Of a DNA stretch of 18,062 nucleotides, positions 6,773-13,997 are shown in pieces. The translations under genes were made by a program, and so were the position numbers. Below the pieces are notes generated by a model. It did not search any database. It was given only the letters and a program-made list of their open reading frames with translations, and was not told the DNA's origin. Within the stretch, counting starts at the first letter, position 1, and the number at the start of each line of letters is the position of its first letter. This DNA is from JAGNRR01 sp964612525 (lineage in GTDB: Bacteria > Bacteroidota > Bacteroidia > Chitinophagales > Chitinophagaceae), in contig CAZTCQ010000057.1 of NCBI GenBank assembly GCA_964612525.1, positions 1 through 18,062 of the forward strand, written 5' to 3'.

Positions 6773-7873
6773 ATGGAACTAAGTGAACAAGAGATTATAA
6801 ACAGGATTTCTCTTCAAGAAGTAGAGGGAATCGGAGCAGCTCGAGCCAAAAAGTTAATCGCAGCCTATGGTTCAGCTGGAGCTGTATTCTCTAGTAATGC
6901 AAGTGAGAGCGCTGTTGAGGGAATTGGTATAATTCATTGGAAAGCCATTAAAAGATTTACAAATTTTAAGAAGGCCGAGCAGGAACTTGCTTTCATTCTC
7001 AAAAATAAGGTACAGTTTTTGGCTTTCGATCAGGATAACTATCCTAGCAAGCTAAAACGCGCAATTGATTCTCCCTCTTTCATGTACTACCACGGAGATG
7101 AATCAATTCATAATACTCGAGTTTTGTCGTTTATTGGTACAAGGGCTTGCAGTGATTATGGCAGACAAATGTGTGAAAAGTTAATTGAAGAATTGGCACC
7201 CCATCAGCCGCTGATAGTGAGTGGATTAGCCTACGGCATTGACAGTGTAGCCCATAAAGCTGCCATTCGAAATAATTTGAAAACAATTGGAGTAATGGCT
7301 ACTGGTTTGGATACAATTTATCCGGCTCAAAATAAAAAGCTAGCCGAAGAGATGAAAAAAAACGGTGGACTTCTAACTGAGTATCCTCAAAACTCAAAAC
7401 CAGACCGTGAACATTTTCCCACCAGGAACAGAATCGTTGCTGGAATGTCTGATGCCGTAATTGTTGTTGAAACGGCAAAGAAAGGAGGATCTATGATCAC
7501 GGCGAACTTGGCATTTTCATACAATCGAGATGTATTCTGCGTGCCTGGAAGAATTGGAGATAAACGAAGCGAAGGCTGCAATAATCTAATTAAAAATTTA
7601 AGAGCCAATCTAATTACAAGCGCGGAAGACATCTTGTATTATTTAAATTGGGATCAAGACGTAGAAGTGCCCGTTGCTCAGCGAAAACTATTTGTAGAAC
7701 TGTCTGAAAATGAAAGGCTTGTCTATGACTGCTTACAGTCAGGCCATTTACACGTTGACGAGATTTTTCAACGAACTAAGTTGACAATGTCTAAGTTATC
7801 ACCTTTGTTGTTGCAGCTCGAAATGAATGGTATGGTGCGTTCTCTCCCAGGAAAGCTCTATCAAGCAGTCTAG
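6773..7873 (+). CDS. dprA: DNA-processing protein DprA (Smf)
   Basis: 366 residues. DprA binds incoming single-stranded DNA during natural transformation and loads RecA on it. Domains in order: a helix-hairpin-helix region (about 5-62, with VEGIGAARAKKLI), the Rossmann-like DprA core (about 100-295), and a C-terminal winged-helix domain (about 305-366, with LSENERLVYDCL). Core motifs include FIGTRACSDYG, SGLAYGID (150-157), FPTRNRIVAG (from 215), KGGSMITA and VPGRIGDKRSEGCN. All three domains are intact and of usual length. The start is the only Met that keeps the whole HhH region. The gene diverges from the lipoprotein operon; its promoter is not clear. Confidence 0.97.
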   Translation: MELSEQEIINRISLQEVEGIGAARAKKLIAAYGSAGAVFSSNASESAVEGIGIIHWKAIKRFTNFKKAEQELAFILKNKVQFLAFDQDNYPSKLKRAIDSPSFMYYHGDESIHNTRVLSFIGTRACSDYGRQMCEKLIEELAPHQPLIVSGLAYGIDSVAHKAAIRNNLKTIGVMATGLDTIYPAQNKKLAEEMKKNGGLLTEYPQNSKPDREHFPTRNRIVAGMSDAVIVVETAKKGGSMITANLAFSYNRDVFCVPGRIGDKRSEGCNNLIKNLRANLITSAEDILYYLNWDQDVEVPVAQRKLFVELSENERLVYDCLQSGHLHVDEIFQRTKLTMSKLSPLLLQLEMNGMVRSLPGKLYQAV

Positions 7874-7921
7874 GTAGAAAATAACAAGGTTTTGGGAACA
7901 ATTTAGCTACTCTTTTCTTCA

Positions 7922-7948
7922 TTGCTTGGCTATATACCAATATATTTG
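7922..7948 (+). promoter_or_regulatory. Candidate promoter of the skp-tpiA operon
   Basis: TTG (7922-7924), a 16-base spacer and TATATTTG (7941-7948) match the phylum consensus, although the spacer is slightly short. The -7 box ends 24 bases before the ATG at 7973. This supports that start, because the in-frame ATG at 7922 would lie within the promoter itself. Confidence 0.5.
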
Positions 7949-7972
7949 CGAGATTTTCAGAACAGAATTACT

Positions 7973-8560
7973 ATGAAAAACCTAGCACTCGTACTCAGTT
8001 CCTTAGCCCTCATTGGAGTTGGGTTTTTATTATTCAAAGGAAACGGAAAAAATGCAAAACCAATTACCACTACGATAGATTCTTCAGGTAAAAAAGTAGA
8101 AATACCTTTATCTAGAATTGCGTATGTTGACTTAGATACTTTGGAAGCGAAGTATGATCTTTTTGGTAAGAAAAAGGCTGAATTTAAGTCGCGCGAAAAA
8201 AAGATTGAAACTGAATTAGCTTCAAAAGCCAAAGGCTTGGAAGCATCTTATGTCTCCCTTCAGAAAAAAGCCCAGGCGGGAACGCTCACCCAAGCAGAAG
8301 GTGAAAAAATGCAGAAAAACTTGCTGAAGCGTCAAGAAAATTTGGAGAAATTGAGAAACAACTTAGCTTCCAAATTGTTGAAAGATCAAGACACCTTCAA
8401 TAAACAATTAAAAGAAAAATTAGATAAAGTAGTAACTGAGTATAACAAGGACAATAAATATGATTACATTCTTTCTTATTCTAAAGATGGATCTATTATT
8501 CATGTAAATACAAGTTTGGATATCACGTCGGAGATTGTAGACTTGATGAATGCCAAATAA
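7973..8560 (+). CDS. Skp/OmpH-family periplasmic chaperone
   Basis: 195 residues from the ATG at 7973; the longer frame from 7922 adds 17 residues before a good signal sequence and overlaps the promoter. Residues 1-22 are a basic-hydrophobic signal or anchor without a clear cleavage site. IAYVDLDTLEAKYDLF is the conserved OmpH N-terminal strand, followed by a highly charged coiled coil (about 60-160, rich in Lys, Glu, Gln and Leu), then YDYILSYSKDGSIIHVNTSLDIT, the returning strands of the trimerisation core. The family holds unfolded outer-membrane proteins in the periplasm. It is shorter in hydrophobic content than porin-type OmpH neighbours and has no BamA next to it here. tpiA begins 14 bases after the stop, so the two are probably cotranscribed. 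Confidence 0.85.
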   Translation: MKNLALVLSSLALIGVGFLLFKGNGKNAKPITTTIDSSGKKVEIPLSRIAYVDLDTLEAKYDLFGKKKAEFKSREKKIETELASKAKGLEASYVSLQKKAQAGTLTQAEGEKMQKNLLKRQENLEKLRNNLASKLLKDQDTFNKQLKEKLDKVVTEYNKDNKYDYILSYSKDGSIIHVNTSLDITSEIVDLMNAK

Positions 8561-8574
8561 TAAAGAAACAACCT

Positions 8575-9345
8575 ATGAGAAAAAAAATAGTAGCAGGAAA
8601 TTGGAAAATGAACTTAACACCGGAGCAAGGTGAAAGTTTGGTAAATGATATTCTAAAAGAGAAAATAGAATTAAAGTATAATCAAGCCGTTGTCGTATGT
8701 CCACCCTTCACTGGCATTGCAGGAGTTAGTAAATCGATAGAGGAAAACGAAAAAACAAAATTGAGCTTGGGAGCTCAAAATATTTCGGATAAATCTTCGG
8801 GCGCCTATACTGGTGAAGTGAGTGCAGAGATGTTGGTAAGCTTAAATGTACGCTACGTTATTGTGGGTCACTCCGAGCGTCGTCAAATTTTTGGTGAAAC
8901 ACACGAACTTCTTCAGAAAAAAGTGGATGCTGTCTTAGCTTCAAAAATGATTCCAATATTTTGCTGTGGAGAGCCTCTTGAGATAAGAGAAAAAGAAGGT
9001 CAGAATGACTATGTTAAAAAGCAAATTGAAGAAAGTTTGTATCATTTAAATTCCGAAACCGTATCCTCTAATTTAGTAATCGCTTATGAGCCTATCTGGG
9101 CTATAGGTACAGGAAGAACTGCATCGGCAGATCAAGCAGAAGACATGCACGCCTACATTAGAAACCTCATTGATGAAAAGTGGGGTAGTGAGGCTGCTGA
9201 AAACATTTCAATCTTGTACGGGGGGAGTGTAAAACCCGACAATGCTGAGGAGTTGTTTGCTAAAGAAAATGTGGATGGTGGACTAATTGGAGGAGCAGCT
9301 TTGCAGGCAGATTCGTTCTTAGGAATTATTGAAAAAATGAATTAA
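8575..9345 (+). CDS. tpiA: Triose-phosphate isomerase
   Basis: 256 residues, the usual length. It interconverts dihydroxyacetone phosphate and glyceraldehyde 3-phosphate in glycolysis and gluconeogenesis in the cytoplasm. Catalytic features are all present: GNWKMN with Asn9 and Lys11, His99 in VGHSERR, Glu172 in AYEPIWAIGTG, and the phosphate-binding YGGSVKP and GGLIGGAAL loops. It follows the skp-like gene by 14 bases. Its stop is one base away from the stop of the convergent dciA-like gene, and its likely terminator lies inside that gene. Confidence 0.98.
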   Translation: MRKKIVAGNWKMNLTPEQGESLVNDILKEKIELKYNQAVVVCPPFTGIAGVSKSIEENEKTKLSLGAQNISDKSSGAYTGEVSAEMLVSLNVRYVIVGHSERRQIFGETHELLQKKVDAVLASKMIPIFCCGEPLEIREKEGQNDYVKKQIEESLYHLNSETVSSNLVIAYEPIWAIGTGRTASADQAEDMHAYIRNLIDEKWGSEAAENISILYGGSVKPDNAEELFAKENVDGGLIGGAALQADSFLGIIEKMN

Positions 9346-9346
9346 C

Positions 9347-9625
9347 TTAATTAATCACCACTTCAGTGATAATTTCTTTTTTATAGAAGGCATTAATCTT
9401 TTCGATAATGCCTTTTTTGTTTAGGGAAAGTTCATTCTTTAAAGGAGCTACGTCAGTAGAAACAAAAAGTTTTTTTTGCTGAATTCGAAGCTTAGTATAT
9501 TTTGCAATCGTACTTCCCATGATTGTTTCCCAATCATTCTCAATACTGATAGCCATATAGCGCTGCCCCCACCTGCTTTCACCAAGCATTTGATTGATTG
9601 CTTTATCTAGAGAAAAGTCTTTCAT
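9347..9625 (-). CDS. DUF721 / DciA-like protein
   Basis: 92 residues with the compact DUF721 pattern: a leading helix (KDFSLDKAINQMLGE), the WETIMGSTIAKYTKLRIQQKKLFVSTDVAPLKNELSLNK core (short segments diagnostic: WETIMG, KLFVSTD, LKNEL), and a terminal strand. DUF721 includes DciA, which helps load the replicative helicase DnaB in bacteria lacking DnaC/DnaI. In many Bacteroidota it neighbours recF, which is not seen here. The start is 7 bases after the stop of the response regulator, so the two probably form an operon. The last part of the gene also encodes, on the opposite strand, the tpiA terminator. Confidence 0.78.
   Translation of the reverse strand: MKDFSLDKAINQMLGESRWGQRYMAISIENDWETIMGSTIAKYTKLRIQQKKLFVSTDVAPLKNELSLNKKGIIEKINAFYKKEIITEVVIN
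9387..9418 (+). terminator. tpiA terminator embedded in the dciA-like coding sequence
   Basis: AAGGCATTA (9387-9395) pairs perfectly with TAATGCCTT (9406-9414) around a 10-base loop, with six T residues (9413-9418). It lies 42-73 bases after the tpiA stop, inside the antisense gene. The minus strand has no T tract after the hairpin, so it acts for tpiA only. The tpiA transcript would overlap the last ~70 bases of the dciA-like mRNA. Confidence 0.75.
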
Positions 9626-9632
9626 TTAAATC

Positions 9633-10787
9633 TTAAACGTGATTGGTAACGGTCTCTTTATTAATTTCATTATCGGCAAATATCACAAGTCGTTGCACGA
9701 TATTATTTAGCTCTCTAATATTTCCTTGCCAATCTTTGTTGGCGAGTAACTCTAAAGCTTCGGGTGTGATTTTGATTCTTTTTTTACCCTGCTCCGCACA
9801 GATCACATCTAAAAAATGCTCAACGAGCAATGGAATATCTGATTTGCGCTCATTTAAGGGAGGCACATCTATAACGATGACACCAAGACGGAAGTACAAA
9901 TCTTTTCTGAAGTTTTCTTTATTAATTTCTTCCTGAAGATTTTTATTAGTAGCTGCCACCACACGAACATCTACGTTGATTTCTTTTTCTCCGCCAATTC
10001 TATTAATACGACCTTCTTGTAGAGCTCTCAGAACTTTAGCTTGTGCATCAGGACTCATATCTCCAATTTCATCAAGAAATAAGGTTCCACCATTCGCTTG
10101 TTCAAACTTGCCGATACTTTGACGGACGGCTCCTGTGAAAGACCCTTTTTCATGTCCAAATAACTCACTTTCAATGAGCTCGGAAGGAATAGCTGCGCAA
10201 TTCACTTCAATGAGCGGTCCGCTGGCTCGATTACTTTTTTCATGTAACCACCTAGCAATTAGTTCCTTACCCGTTCCATTGTCTCCTAAAATTAGCACCC
10301 GAGCATCAGTTGGAGCTACTTTGTCAATAGTCTCCTTCACCTTCACTATCTCCTCACTTTCACCTACGATTTCTTGGACGCCGTTTATTTTTCTTTTAAG
10401 CTGTTTGTTGTCCTTGACTAGATTGTCATAATCAATAGCATTTCGAACAGTGATGAGCAATCGATTTAAATCGGGTGGCTTAGAAATGTAATCAAAGGCA
10501 CCTAATCTAACCGCGTCAACTGCGTCATCGGTGGTGCCATGTCCGGATATCATTATGATAGGGGTATCAACTCCTTCTTCTTTAGCCTTAGTTAGTAATT
10601 CCATACCACTCAATCTTGGCATTTTTATATCACATAAGGCACAATCATATTTTTTGGCCAAAAGTAAATTCAAACCCTCTTTACCATCCTGAGCCTCCTC
10701 AACCTTTAGTTTCTCCATTTCTAGAATCTCACGCAGTGCGGTTCGAATACTTTTTTCATCGTCAATAATTAATACGCTTGGCATCAT
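9633..10787 (-). CDS. Sigma-54-type response regulator (REC + AAA+) lacking a DNA-binding domain
   Basis: 384 residues. Residues 1-120 are a receiver domain with acidic Asp9/Asp10, phosphoacceptor Asp53, Ser81 and Lys103. Residues about 140-370 are an NtrC-type AAA+ ATPase: Walker A GDNGTGKE (168-175), the sigma-54-contacting loop as GSFTGA (215-220; consensus GAFTGA), Walker B TLFLDE (235-240), and a C-terminal lid with WQGNIRELNNIV. NtrC relatives then carry a Fis-type helix-turn-helix, but this protein stops 20-odd residues after the lid. With only 7 bases before the next gene, there is no room for a frameshifted HTH. It may act from solution or through a partner. Similar short forms occur in Bacteroidota, as far as I recall. 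No histidine kinase is in the window. The alternative Met2 start changes nothing. Confidence 0.93.
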   Translation of the reverse strand: MMPSVLIIDDEKSIRTALREILEMEKLKVEEAQDGKEGLNLLLAKKYDCALCDIKMPRLSGMELLTKAKEEGVDTPIIMISGHGTTDDAVDAVRLGAFDYISKPPDLNRLLITVRNAIDYDNLVKDNKQLKRKINGVQEIVGESEEIVKVKETIDKVAPTDARVLILGDNGTGKELIARWLHEKSNRASGPLIEVNCAAIPSELIESELFGHEKGSFTGAVRQSIGKFEQANGGTLFLDEIGDMSPDAQAKVLRALQEGRINRIGGEKEINVDVRVVAATNKNLQEEINKENFRKDLYFRLGVIVIDVPPLNERKSDIPLLVEHFLDVICAEQGKKRIKITPEALELLANKDWQGNIRELNNIVQRLVIFADNEINKETVTNHV

Positions 10788-10860
10788 AAATTTTTGTTTG
10801 GGTCCTAGTGTGAATATACCTCATATTAAAAAAATAAGCTATGTTAAATCCATTTTTATG

Positions 10861-10890
10861 AAAAAAAAAGTGAGTTGGAAAACTCACTTT
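10861..10890 (-). terminator. Terminator of the pckA-fdx-iscX run
   Basis: A 10-bp perfect stem (AAAGTGAGTT 10867-10876 with AACTCACTTT 10881-10890) has a GGAA loop. On the minus strand it is followed by a T run of nine (10869-10861). It begins 8 bases after the iscX stop and separates this run from the response-regulator gene. Confidence 0.9.
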
Positions 10891-10898
10891 ACTATTTC

Positions 10899-11132
10899 TT
10901 ATTGGTTATCGCGCCATTCGTAGACCCAGCTGCTTTGGATCATTTCTAAATGACCTTCGTTACACTCTTCTCGTTTTCCTTCAAAACCGTCTAGGCTTAA
11001 AACCCAGTCTCGCAAAGCCGTAAATCGAATACGATAAATTTTACCTTCATTCATTTCATCGCCAAACTTCTCATATAGTTTGATGGCAATATCTTCATAA
11101 TCTCTCCAATGTATTGGTGGTTCAAAATCCAT
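10899..11132 (-). CDS. iscX: IscX-like Fe-S assembly protein
   Basis: 77 residues, against 66 in E. coli. The IscX fold is recognised by WRDYEDIAIKLYEKF near the start, RFTALRDWVLSLDGF in the middle, and CNEGHLEMIQSSWVYEW at the end, matching RFTDMHQWICDL and NEKILEAILLVW of the E. coli protein. IscX is a small acidic protein that binds the cysteine desulfurase IscS and iron, and modulates Fe-S cluster assembly. It follows fdx by 11 bases, the same order as the tail of the proteobacterial isc operon, but no isc or hsc gene lies nearby. A terminator follows. Confidence 0.88.
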   Translation of the reverse strand: MDFEPPIHWRDYEDIAIKLYEKFGDEMNEGKIYRIRFTALRDWVLSLDGFEGKREECNEGHLEMIQSSWVYEWRDNQ

Positions 11133-11143
11133 AATATTAATTT

Positions 11144-11479
11144 TTATTCTCCTAAAATAACGCTTTGATCAGGCACGTGTACTTTGATTTCTCCTTCTCC
11201 GTCTTCCAGTACACATTGACAGCTTAATCGAGAACTTAGCTTTGGATTACGGGCTCTGTCTATAAAGTCTTCTTCCTTGTCGCTTAGTTCTTCTATTAAA
11301 TTGTCACCCTGTTCGATATAAACATGACAGGTGCTGCACGCGCAAACGCCACCACAGTTGTGGCTAATCTCAATTTTATTTTTTAGAGCAATTTCTAAAA
11401 CACTAAAACCAGACTCGGCATTTTCTATCGTAACAGGCTCTATTCCTTTCTCTTCGAAAGTATAATGTATTTTATACAT
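11144..11479 (-). CDS. fdx: Adrenodoxin-type [2Fe-2S] ferredoxin of the ISC class
   Basis: 111 residues, the same length class as E. coli Fdx. Cluster ligands are Cys42, Cys48, Cys51 and Cys87 in HNCGGVCACSTCH and SCQC; the extra Cys46, also found in E. coli Fdx, is kept. Such ferredoxins donate electrons to Fe-S assembly on IscU and to biosynthetic enzymes in the cytoplasm. The gene lies 32 bases after pckA and 11 before iscX on the same strand. No terminator separates them, so they may share the pckA promoter. Confidence 0.93.
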   Translation of the reverse strand: MYKIHYTFEEKGIEPVTIENAESGFSVLEIALKNKIEISHNCGGVCACSTCHVYIEQGDNLIEELSDKEEDFIDRARNPKLSSRLSCQCVLEDGEGEIKVHVPDQSVILGE

Positions 11480-11511
11480 AAATGTATTCGTTCAGCTTTT
11501 AAGTATGTAGT

Positions 11512-13125
11512 TTATGCGTTTTCTAAAATTACAGGAGCGGCATCTTTGATTGCATCGCTTGCCTCACTTTTATATTGCTCAAAGTTTGTGTTAAACAAAC
11601 CGGCCAATTTGTTAGCAGCTGCATTGTACGCTTTTTTATCTTCCCAAGTATTCGATGGAATTAATAATTCGTCAGGTACGTCAGGGCAAGTAGTTGGCAT
11701 ATCCACGCCAAAAATTGGGTGTGTTTCGTAAGAAATACTGTCCAAACTACCGTTCATTGCTGCGGTGATCATCGCACGTGTGTATTTTAGTTTCATTCGT
11801 TCTCCCACGCCGTATCCGCCGCCACTCCAGCCAGTATTCACAAGCCAAACATTGATTTCACTATTTTTATCAAGTTTTTCTCCTAATAAATCAGCGTATT
11901 TAGTTGGGTGTAAAGGCAAAAAGGCTTTTCCAAAACAAGCAGAGAAAGTAACTTGAGGTTCGGTAACTCCGACCTCGGTACCCGCCACCTTTGCAGTGTA
12001 TCCACTTAAAAAGTGATACATGGCTTGACCAACTGATAATTTAGAAATAGGAGGTAAAACGCCATAGGCATCGCAAGTAAGGAAAAATATATTTTTTGGA
12101 TTCTGTCCTACACTAGGCTCTTTCGCATTAAAAATATGATCAATGGGATAAGCAACTCTTGTGTTTTGAGTAATCGAAGTATCTGTAAAATCTACTTCAT
12201 TCGTTCCTTCCTTAAATTTTGTATTCTCTACTAAAGCAGCATGCTTAATGGCATTATAAATTTGTGGTTCTTTTTCTTCGGTAAGGTCGATACATTTTGC
12301 GTAGCACCCTCCTTCAAAATTAAATACAGAACCCTGGTCCCAGCCGTGCTCGTCGTCGCCTATTAGTTTTCTTTTGGCGTCAGCGCTTAAGGTAGTTTTA
12401 CCTGTTCCGCTTAATCCAAAGAATAATGACACATCACCTGCCTCGCCCTCATTGGAGGAGCAGTGCATGCTCAATACTTTTTTATCATGAGGTAGTATGA
12501 AATTCAATACTCCAAATATTCCTTTTTTCATTTCACCCGTATAGGCTGTACCACCGATTAAAATCATTTTTTTGGTAAAACTGACCACGGTGAAGTTTCC
12601 CTGACGTGTACCATGCAAAGCTGGGTTCGCTTCAAAACTAGGAGCTTGAATAATTACCCAATCGGGCTCTTGTGTTTTGATTTCTTCTTCGGTAGGACGA
12701 AGGAAAAGATCATTACAAAAAAGATTGGCCCATGGTGTTTCATTTATCACTCGAATATTCAATCTGTGAGCAGGATCAGCACACGCATAAGCGTCACGAA
12801 CATAAAGTTCTTTGTTATCTAAAAAGGCTGTTATGTCCTCAAATATTTTATCAAAATGATCTGGAGAAATGGCATAATTTATGTCACCCCAGTCAACTGT
12901 GTCAGCCGTGATTTCATCTTTCACAGTGAATTTATCCTTTGGTGAGCGCCCAGTAAATTTGCCTGTATTTACCGCCAAGGCTCCTTGGCTAGTAATGGCA
13001 CCTTGTCCCAACTCAACCGTCTTGTCAGACAATTCTTGAGTAGATAGATTCCAGTGTAAAGTTGAAGCTTGAATACCTAAATCGTTTAAAGTCGCGTTAG
13101 GGTTTTTAGTTCCGAATTCTTGCAT
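11512..13125 (-). CDS. pckA: ATP-dependent phosphoenolpyruvate carboxykinase
   Basis: 537 residues, the usual length for the ATP-type enzyme. It converts oxaloacetate and ATP to phosphoenolpyruvate, CO2 and ADP in gluconeogenesis, or the reverse in anaerobic CO2 fixation. Motifs include NTGKFTGRSPKDKF near residue 60, the P-loop GLSGTGKTT (237-245), the metal-binding HGWDQGSVFNFEGGCYAK region, and NTGWSGGGYGVGERM in the C-terminal lobe. A full consensus promoter lies just upstream. No terminator separates it from fdx, so fdx and iscX are probably in the same transcript. Confidence 0.98.
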   Translation of the reverse strand: MQEFGTKNPNATLNDLGIQASTLHWNLSTQELSDKTVELGQGAITSQGALAVNTGKFTGRSPKDKFTVKDEITADTVDWGDINYAISPDHFDKIFEDITAFLDNKELYVRDAYACADPAHRLNIRVINETPWANLFCNDLFLRPTEEEIKTQEPDWVIIQAPSFEANPALHGTRQGNFTVVSFTKKMILIGGTAYTGEMKKGIFGVLNFILPHDKKVLSMHCSSNEGEAGDVSLFFGLSGTGKTTLSADAKRKLIGDDEHGWDQGSVFNFEGGCYAKCIDLTEEKEPQIYNAIKHAALVENTKFKEGTNEVDFTDTSITQNTRVAYPIDHIFNAKEPSVGQNPKNIFFLTCDAYGVLPPISKLSVGQAMYHFLSGYTAKVAGTEVGVTEPQVTFSACFGKAFLPLHPTKYADLLGEKLDKNSEINVWLVNTGWSGGGYGVGERMKLKYTRAMITAAMNGSLDSISYETHPIFGVDMPTTCPDVPDELLIPSNTWEDKKAYNAAANKLAGLFNTNFEQYKSEASDAIKDAAPVILENA

Positions 13126-13148
13126 AATTTCTTAAAAATTAGAAGCCT

Positions 13149-13178
13149 CAAAGATAAGTGCTAAATACCCAACACAAA
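13149..13178 (-). promoter_or_regulatory. Promoter of pckA
   Basis: On the minus strand TTTG (13178-13175), an 18-base spacer and TATCTTTG (13156-13149) match the Bacteroidota consensus fully. Transcription would start near 13143, about 18 bases before the ATG at 13125. The intergenic region is shared with the divergent YceI-like gene. Confidence 0.65.
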
Positions 13179-13250
13179 TAGAATCTATACACATTTTGAA
13201 CTACTAATGGGGATGGTATTTTTCACTAAATTTGATAGAAATATTAACTT

Positions 13251-13279
13251 TTTTGTTAGTCTAAGCTTTCGTTACTTTG
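13251..13279 (+). promoter_or_regulatory. Candidate promoter of the YceI-like gene
   Basis: TTTTG ending at 13255, a 16-base spacer and TTACTTTG (13272-13279; one mismatch to TAnnTTTG) precede the ATG at 13299 by 19 bases. The match is weaker than that of pckA, but the position fits. Confidence 0.4.
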
Positions 13280-13298
13280 CGCACAATAAATTAAAGTT

Positions 13299-13946
13299 AT
13301 GAAAAAAATATATGTATCAATTTTGGCAGCAACACTTTTATTTACTGCCTGTAACAATGAGCCTTCGGGTGATGCGGTAGCCGTGGCCGAAGAGCAAACT
13401 GTAACCACGGAAACTCCTGAAGGAGAAGCTTACGCCTTGGCAGATGGTAGTAAAGTATCATTTTATGGAGCTACTCCAACGCATGGTCACAATGGTGATT
13501 TTGCAGTAAGTTCTGGGAATATTTATGTAAATGAAGGAGCTATTACGGGTGGTAACATAACAGTGAATGTGGCTGATGTTGCTATTACTACAGAAGGTTT
13601 AGAAGATGAGAAAAAAGAAAAGTTGAAAGGTCACTTATTAGGTGAAGACTTTTTTAATACAGAATCAAATCCTGAGGTAACATTTCAAATTACTGAAGTA
13701 GCTCCTTTGGAAGATGATGCAGATAATACGCATACGATAAGCGGCAATTTAAGCATGAATGGGACGACTAATAATTTAAGTTTTCCTGCCAAAGTAGAAA
13801 TGGGAGAAGGTAAAATGGCTGCTAAAGCTTCTTTTGTAATCAATCGTAAAGATTGGGGTATGTCTTATAAAAACGATGAGTCACTAGGTGATGACTGGAT
13901 TTATGACAAAGTAGAAATGACCTTGGATATTACCGCAGCGAAATAG
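13299..13946 (+). CDS. YceI-family lipoprotein
   Basis: 215 residues. A lipoprotein signal (MKKIYVSIL ... LLFTAC) gives lipidated Cys18, followed by an acidic linker to about residue 45. The rest is a YceI domain, a lipocalin-like barrel known to bind isoprenoid or amide lipids: SKVSFYGATPTHGHNGDFAVSS at the start, LKGHLLGEDFFNTESNPEVTF in the middle (the GHL..DFF...NP..TF signature), SGNLSMNGTTNNLSFPAKV, and INRKDWGMSYKN near the end. The ligand is unknown. It is single, divergent from pckA, and ends at a hairpin shared with feoB. Confidence 0.92.
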   Translation: MKKIYVSILAATLLFTACNNEPSGDAVAVAEEQTVTTETPEGEAYALADGSKVSFYGATPTHGHNGDFAVSSGNIYVNEGAITGGNITVNVADVAITTEGLEDEKKEKLKGHLLGEDFFNTESNPEVTFQITEVAPLEDDADNTHTISGNLSMNGTTNNLSFPAKVEMGEGKMAAKASFVINRKDWGMSYKNDESLGDDWIYDKVEMTLDITAAK

Positions 13947-13969
13947 TTTTTGGCTCAATAAAAAATTAT

Positions 13970-13997
13970 AGAGACGCCTTGTGCGTCTCTTTTTTTT
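13970..13997 (+). terminator. Terminator of the YceI-like gene, shared with feoB
   Basis: AGAGACGC (13970-13977) pairs with GCGTCTCT (13983-13990) around a 5-base loop; eight T residues follow on the plus strand (13990-13997). The feoB stop codon (13998-13996) lies in the T tract. On the minus strand the hairpin is followed by a T-rich but broken tract (TATAATTTTT), so weaker termination of feoB is likely too. Confidence 0.9.

Noticed and set aside
9626..9633. Frameshifted helix-turn-helix after the response regulator
   Set aside because: Only seven bases separate the stop from the next gene, so no hidden domain fits.
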